Assembly (NCBI GenBank): GCA_900315065.1
Contig: OMXQ01000013.1
Span: forward strand, 1 to 40,017
Length of the DNA stretch: 40,017 nucleotides
Source: an uncultured Erysipelotrichaceae bacterium
GTDB lineage: Bacteria; Bacillota_I; Bacilli_A; Erysipelotrichales; Erysipelotrichaceae
Reading direction: 5' to 3'
Part shown: piece by piece, positions 37,795 to 40,017 of the stretch
How positions within the stretch are numbered: the first letter of the stretch is position 1
How the letters are laid out: each line of letters opens with the position of its first letter
Notes under the pieces: generated by a model
What the model was told of the DNA's origin: nothing
Seen by the model: only the letters and a program-made list of their open reading frames with translations
Databases searched by the model: none
Position numbers and translations under genes: made by a program

Positions 37795-39009
37795 ATGCTG
37801 ACATATCGCTATAGTGCAATGTCACCGGACGGTGCCAGGGTCAATGGTGTTGTGGATGCTGTTGATGAATACGCTGCTGTTGAAAAAATCAAAGCCAGGT
37901 GCCCGATCGTATTGAAGATAGAACCAGTTAAAACAGGCGGCATCTGGGATATATTGAACGCGGATGTCGGCAGTAAGAAAGTCGATGCCAAAGCCTTGTC
38001 TGTCATGTGTTCCCAGTTTGCCGTTATTCTCAAGTCCGGCATTGCCGTAGACAAGAGCTTGGCCATGATTGCCAGTCAGACCGAAGATAAGAAATTGAAG
38101 AAAATGCTGGAAATGTCAGCGGAAGATGTATCACAAGGTACACCGATGGCAACTGCTTTTGAAAAAAACTATCCTCAGTTACCAGTATTGTTTATTGAAA
38201 CAATCAGAGCTGGTGAAATGTCAGGTACTTTGATACAGAGTTTTGAAAACCTGCAGAAGTATTATGAAAAATCAGATGCCATTGCCAAAAAGACAAAACA
38301 AGCCATGTCTTATCCGATGTTTGTCTTAGCAGTCGCAGTTGTTGTTGTCATGATCATCATGATCAAAGTCATGCCTACAATGACAAGCATGTTTGATGAT
38401 TTCGGCGGTGAGCTTCCACTCATGACACAGATTCTGATTTCCATTACCGACTGGTTCCACGAGTGGTGGTTATTGCTTGTTGGAATCATCCTGATTGCGG
38501 CAGTGATCTTCAACATCTGGAAGAAGAGCGAAAAAGGAAAGCTCAAATGGGCAGAGACAGTATTAAAGATGCCTGTGATGGGCAACATCCAGACACTCAA
38601 CGCTGCGCAGCAATTTGCCCAGTCCATGGCTTCCCTGATTGGTTCAGGTTTATCCATTGCCCAGTCTCTGAGTGTTACTTCCAAGTGTATGGATAACTAT
38701 GCCGTAGGCCTGGATGTAAACGCAATGGTAGAAAAGGTACAGACCGGTTCCAGTTTGTCAGAAGTCATGCATAAAGCAAAATATTTCCCGGATGTTTTGA
38801 AAGAAATGACTGGTGTTGGCGAAAAGACAGGTGAACTTGAAAAGACACTGGAAACAGTTGGTGAGTACTATACAAAGGAAACTGATTATGCCACCCAGAA
38901 AATGATTGCAAAGCTTGAACCTACCCTCCTGATTTTTATGGCAATTATTGCAGGTTTTATTGTGATTGCCGTCTATCTTCCGATGTTTACTATGTATAAC
39001 TATATGTAA
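37795..39009 (+). CDS. pilC: Type IV pilus inner-membrane platform protein PilC
   Basis: 404-residue membrane protein of the T2SSF family. A soluble N-terminal ~60-residue part (YRYSAMSPDGARVNGVVDA) is followed by two homologous T2SSF units, each with the SQFAVILKSGIAVDKSLAMIA or AQSMASLIGSGLSIAQSLSV motif, and three predicted membrane helices, the last near the C-terminus (FMAIIAGFIVIAVYLPMF). AAAGGA lies upstream. It forms the platform on which PilB and PilT act. Confidence 0.95.
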   Translation: MLTYRYSAMSPDGARVNGVVDAVDEYAAVEKIKARCPIVLKIEPVKTGGIWDILNADVGSKKVDAKALSVMCSQFAVILKSGIAVDKSLAMIASQTEDKKLKKMLEMSAEDVSQGTPMATAFEKNYPQLPVLFIETIRAGEMSGTLIQSFENLQKYYEKSDAIAKKTKQAMSYPMFVLAVAVVVVMIIMIKVMPTMTSMFDDFGGELPLMTQILISITDWFHEWWLLLVGIILIAAVIFNIWKKSEKGKLKWAETVLKMPVMGNIQTLNAAQQFAQSMASLIGSGLSIAQSLSVTSKCMDNYAVGLDVNAMVEKVQTGSSLSEVMHKAKYFPDVLKEMTGVGEKTGELEKTLETVGEYYTKETDYATQKMIAKLEPTLLIFMAIIAGFIVIAVYLPMFTMYNYM

Positions 39010-39049
39010 TAAAAAGAGGAAAAAAGAAGGCAAAAGCTGTTCATTTTGC

Positions 39050-39078
39050 TTGCATACCGTTTTTAAATAATTTATATT
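39050..39078 (+). promoter_or_regulatory. Promoter of the pilin gene
   Basis: TTGCAT (39050-39055), 17-base spacer and TATATT (39073-39078); the pilin can be expressed apart from pilBTC. Confidence 0.6.
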
Positions 39079-39091
39079 AGAAGTACAGAGA

Positions 39092-39113
39092 GTCGGTTTT
39101 CATAATAACTGAC
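39092..39113 (+). promoter_or_regulatory. 5' stem-loop of the pilin message
   Basis: GTCGGTT and AACTGAC form a 7-bp stem (one G-U) around TTCATAAT, beginning about seven bases after the predicted transcription start and ahead of the AAGGAG site. Such hairpins can protect mRNA from 5' decay. Confidence 0.4.
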
Positions 39114-39132
39114 ACCAATAAGGAGAAAAGAA

Positions 39133-39549
39133 ATGAAAAAGAATAACAAGAAGGGCTTCACATTAGCAGAATTGTTAATTGTAGTAGCTATCATCGGTGT
39201 TCTGGTGGCAATCTCGATTCCGATCTTCACATCGCAGCTGGAGAAGGCGAGAGAGGCGACTGACCTGGCTAATATTCGTTCTGCTTATGCTGAATGTTCG
39301 ACAGCTGTTCTTACTGGTGAAGCGGATGCAGATGTTAAACCAGCTAAAGACACGGAAGGTAAAGACACTGGCGCTTATTCTAAGAGCGTTGAGATTAGTC
39401 AGACTAAGGCGGACTGGCTTGATTCTAACAAGGATGTAAAAGTGGCCGGAAAAGCAGTATCTACTTTTAAGTGGAAACCTAAGGATGGAGCTAACGGTTC
39501 TGTCACCGTCACAGTTAACAAAGATGGTACGTTTGATGTAACACAGTAA
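39133..39549 (+). CDS. Type IV pilin
   Basis: 138 residues. The basic leader MKKNNKKG is cut by prepilin peptidase between Gly8 and Phe9, leaving the mature FTLAELLIVVAIIGVLVAISIPIF helix start with Glu at mature position 5, which is needed for assembly. Only one cysteine is present (Cys49), so no disulfide-bounded D-region. The C-terminal ~90 residues are Thr/Lys/Asp rich with a beta-strand pattern (VTVTVNKDGTFDVTQ). AAGGAG precedes the ATG. Probably a major pilin. Its own promoter and terminator flank it; no prepilin peptidase gene is in the window. Confidence 0.92.
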   Translation: MKKNNKKGFTLAELLIVVAIIGVLVAISIPIFTSQLEKAREATDLANIRSAYAECSTAVLTGEADADVKPAKDTEGKDTGAYSKSVEISQTKADWLDSNKDVKVAGKAVSTFKWKPKDGANGSVTVTVNKDGTFDVTQ

Positions 39550-39597
39550 AAATGATTCATTGATCTTGTTTTGAAATTCAAAATTGTAGATTTAAGG

Positions 39598-39630
39598 GAA
39601 GCCCTCCGGAGCAATCTGGAGGGTTTCTTC
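39598..39630 (+). terminator. Terminator after the pilin gene
   Basis: GAAGCCCTCC and GGAGGGTTTC form a 10-bp GC-rich stem (one G-U) with a 10-base loop and a TTTCTTC tail. Confidence 0.78.
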
Positions 39631-39683
39631 ATATCATGAGCTATTACGCGCGCCTGTCCATCGCTTGTAATGACCCTAGACTA

Positions 39684-39736
39684 TTGCGCAGAATGAGGCC
39701 ATTTTCCGCAGATTCCAGAACCTGCGGGCGTAATAT
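39684..39736 (+). repeat. Imperfect direct repeat, copy a
   Basis: About 52 bp beginning TTGCGCAGAATGAGG and ending GGGCGTAAT; 75-80% identical to the copy at 39811. The surrounding intergenic stretch (39631-39900) holds no other feature I can support. Confidence 0.65.
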
Positions 39737-39810
39737 AAGAATATGGTTCATCGGCACATAGGGAGACGACCGGGATGGACCACCTGATCTTCAATTTCCA
39801 ACGTGCACAT

Positions 39811-39862
39811 TTGCGCGTAATGAGGTCGTTTTCCGCAATTTTGAGAACCTGTTGGCGTAATT
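39811..39862 (+). repeat. Imperfect direct repeat, copy b
   Basis: Begins TTGCGCGTAATGAGG, central TTTTCCGCAATTTTGAGAACC, ends GGCGTAATT. Its spacing from copy a is about 127 bp. Both look like ends of mobile elements but no transposase is visible. Confidence 0.65.
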
Positions 39863-39915
39863 AAATTTACGGAAAGCATCATCTGATTCTTTTGAGATTA
39901 TGATGGGGGAGTAAT

Positions 39916-40017
39916 GTGGGTATTCAAGAACGGGACTGGTATCAGAGAGACCAGCGCGCAAAAGAATATAAGGCGGCAGGCGTAAAATATAAAAACTCAC
40001 AGGGCTGGTACTACAGA
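39916..40017 (+). CDS. N-terminus of an unidentified protein (partial, runs off the window)
   Basis: A GTG at 39916 follows GGGGGAG (39905-39911) and the frame stays open for 34 codons to the window end: MGIQERDWYQRDQRAKEYK and a Lys/Tyr-rich continuation. The start MGxxERDWY is seen in small Firmicutes proteins of unknown role, but no family can be named. An overlapping ATG two bases earlier is out of frame and stops after 23 codons. Confidence 0.42.
   Translation, partial: MGIQERDWYQRDQRAKEYKAAGVKYKNSQGWYYR

Noticed and set aside
1-40017. Long minus-strand frames opposite most genes
   Set aside because: They are shadows of well-supported plus-strand genes, lack ribosome binding sites and show no family motifs.

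Overview
The window looks like chromosome of a Gram-positive Bacillota bacterium. Moderate GC, strong AGGAGG-type ribosome binding sites, many Rho-independent terminators, lipobox lipoproteins and extended -10 promoters all fit. The gene content (DUF975 membrane proteins, a DUF438/hemerythrin protein, GGDEF proteins with a Cys-rich PAS-like module, a simple type IV pilus operon) suggests an Erysipelotrichia-like gut anaerobe. That placement is inference; no rRNA or tRNA gene was seen.

Layout. 1-5.4 kb: tail of an unidentified gene, a flavin-reductase-like protein, a carboxymuconolactone-decarboxylase-family protein, a DUF975 membrane protein (minus strand), and a DUF438/hemerythrin/PAS protein with a cupin. 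The last pair lies behind a perfect CRP/FNR-type palindrome centred at -41.5. 5.4-6.1 kb: non-coding, with a ~210-bp direct repeat. 6.1-9.6 kb: GH1 6-phospho-beta-glucosidase with a perfect cre site, then a LacI-sensor/GGDEF diguanylate cyclase that appears leaderless. 9.7-15.2 kb: complete branched-chain amino-acid ABC operon (livJHMGF) ending in a CBS-ACT protein. 15.3-16.9 kb: pgi.

16.9-17.95 kb: the most unusual stretch. A tandemly duplicated ~500-bp cassette holds two very small ORFs with near-perfect Shine-Dalgarno sequences and four ~100-nt minus-strand transcription units. Two of these units converge on the ORFs at a shared bidirectional terminator. This is the architecture of a type I toxin-antitoxin system, with two additional orphan antitoxin-like RNAs.

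18-25.4 kb: AhpD-like protein, FMN-dependent alpha-hydroxy-acid dehydrogenase, a lipoprotein, a small membrane protein, and a ~1,490-residue GAF-GGDEF-EAL-PAS-GGDEF-GGDEF protein. 25.4-34.9 kb: a small minus-strand gene whose start codon can pair with its own leader, aldo/keto reductase, argS, HAD phosphatase, DUF975 protein, Rrf2 regulator, B3/B4-domain protein, thioredoxin-like protein, TVP38/DedA protein, a remnant of an antitoxin-like gene, and phosphoglucomutase. 34.9-39.6 kb: type IV pilus genes pilB, pilT, pilC and a pilin. The end holds another repeat pair and the start of an unknown gene.

Links between genes. Two c-di-GMP enzymes and a PilB with a tandem MshEN (c-di-GMP-binding) motif suggest a sugar-to-c-di-GMP-to-pilus control path. 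The GH1 enzyme, Pgi and phosphoglucomutase are steps of hexose-phosphate metabolism. Several redox/stress proteins (flavin reductase, AhpD-like, hemerythrin, Rrf2, thioredoxin-like) fit an anaerobe handling oxygen or nitric oxide.
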